The notes under the pieces are model-generated. The model saw nothing but the letters and a program-made list of their open reading frames with translations. It was not told the origin of the DNA and made no database searches. A DNA stretch of 64,000 nt, from assembly GCF_026222555.1 (NCBI RefSeq), contig NZ_CP098511.1, positions 1 to 64,000 of the forward strand, in the 5' to 3' direction. Origin of the DNA: Aquimarina sp. ERC-38 (GTDB lineage: Bacteria > Bacteroidota > Bacteroidia > Flavobacteriales > Flavobacteriaceae). The position numbers and the translations under genes are program-made. How positions within the stretch are numbered: the first letter of the stretch is position 1; each line of letters begins with the position of its first letter. Positions 63,296 to 64,000 of the stretch are shown here, in pieces.

Positions 63296-63378
63296 TTGTC
63301 GGTTTTTAGTCAATAATAGTATAGGTTTCACGCTTAAGTAAACCCCAGACTAGTAGTTATATAGTTGGCAATAAGTTC

Positions 63379-64000
63379 TTAATAATCAAAATTTGTAATT
63401 ACTGTAAGTGTCGTTCCAGGGACAGATAGTGTTTCACCCGCTGAGAAGTCATAGCTTAAGTTTTCTTCTTCTGGCGTAGGATATCCATTTACATCTACCG
63501 TGCGGTCATTTTCTTTATATACAAATTTCTTAGCTCCTGAAAGTGATAGTCCTATTGCTTTCACATTGATCTCATAATCTTCTGAAAAGATGTTGTTGAT
63601 AGCAATCATATACTTTCCATCGTTTTCTACTGCAATTGCGTCTACACCTACTAATCTTGGTATATTTACTTTAAAGACTTTAGTACCATTCTGCATATAT
63701 CTACTTATCAAAGAGAAAGAATAAAAGTGAGGTCTAACTTCTTCTTTTTGAGGATTGCCAAGTATTTCTACTCCGAGAATATTCCAGAATCCCCATACTT
63801 TTAAGTCTTGTCCGGAATTAGATCCACTATGCATTGCATCATCGAGGTTCCAGTTTATAGCTCCGGAATATCCTGCATTTACAATTTTCATGGTTGCAGC
63901 TATAAGATCTACCCCGTGGAAATATTCATCTACAAGTGTGTTAGAGTCTAATGCAATATTTGCAGAGCTATTGATATTCTCAAGATTTGCATTATAAAGA
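63379..64000 (-). CDS. Partial clan GH-A glycoside hydrolase (3' end only)
   Basis: The C-terminal 206 residues of a gene that continues beyond the window; the frame stays open to position 64000. VDEYFHGVDLIAATMKIV and GAINWNLDDAMHSGSN match the same region of the 60675-62240 hydrolase (VYDHFYGVDMADAAAQSM, SAIAWNVDDAMHTKGD), so these are paralogues. The catalytic barrel centre lies outside. The C-terminal beta domain ends LSVPGTTLTVITNFDY. It is the most upstream gene seen of the glycoside cluster, 83 bases before the GH130 start. Confidence 0.82.
   Translation of the reverse strand, partial: LYNANLENINSSANIALDSNTLVDEYFHGVDLIAATMKIVNAGYSGAINWNLDDAMHSGSNSGQDLKVWGFWNILGVEILGNPQKEEVRPHFYSFSLISRYMQNGTKVFKVNIPRLVGVDAIAVENDGKYMIAINNIFSEDYEINVKAIGLSLSGAKKFVYKENDRTVDVNGYPTPEEENLSYDFSAGETLSVPGTTLTVITNFDY

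Overview
The window looks like a chromosome segment of a marine member of the Flavobacteriaceae (Bacteroidota). It is AT-rich. Promoters fit the Bacteroidota TAnnTTTG -7 box, leaders are A-rich without Shine-Dalgarno sequences, secreted proteins end in type IX secretion (T9SS) sorting domains, and the tmRNA tag reads GENNYALAA. The genus cannot be fixed from this alone.

Layout. Positions 1-2200 carry a methyltransferase, a phosphoribosyltransferase, aroK and tRNA-Lys(TTT), whose 3' end starts a 139-bp tandem duplication. Positions 2.6-3.6 kb hold a small operon of unknown genes (lipoprotein, membrane protein, soluble protein). At 3.8-8.7 kb a large TPR protein is paired with an outer-membrane barrel. 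At 9-13.3 kb lie a BNR/YCF48-like protein, an RsmB-like rRNA methyltransferase and a secreted endonuclease I. At 14.0-18.8 kb is an unusual cluster: an NRPS-type adenylation domain fused to a ferric-reductase-like membrane oxidoreductase, then a crotonase and a predicted outer-membrane protein. purL occupies 19.0-22.7 kb. Between 23.4 and 31.7 kb a long minus-strand run encodes an ABC exporter, an MscS channel, a sigma-54 response regulator without a DNA-binding domain, two paralogous outer-membrane proteins around a flavin-fold protein, PPK2 and an M28 peptidase. Chaperone genes (grpE-dnaJ), YceI, mnmD and a branched-chain aminotransferase follow.

At 37.9-39.4 kb an IS1595-type element sits in a 208-bp tandem repeat with a clean 8-bp target duplication. 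At 39.5-55.1 kb are mostly housekeeping genes (MazG-like, crcB, PII, porin, Lrp, metalloprotease, purU, pyrF, a saccharopine dehydrogenase-like gene), plus a strongly structured candidate small RNA at about 44.3-44.5 kb.

At 55.3 kb is the tmRNA gene ssrA. A 16-bp copy of its 3' end lies 159 bp downstream, like an attachment-site scar. Beyond it come accessory genes: a T9SS-exported repeat protein, a second IS1595-type element, a decayed paralogue of the repeat protein, and a minus-strand cluster of a sodium/solute symporter, two related clan GH-A hydrolases and a GH130 enzyme. This cluster runs off the window end and probably serves uptake and phosphorolysis of beta-mannosides. Both IS transposases carry one in-frame stop codon.

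The best candidates for something undescribed are the adenylation/ferric-reductase fusion cluster, the small RNA at 44.3-44.5 kb and the envelope operon with the DNA-binding-less sigma-54 activator. All functions are inferred by reading; no database search was run.
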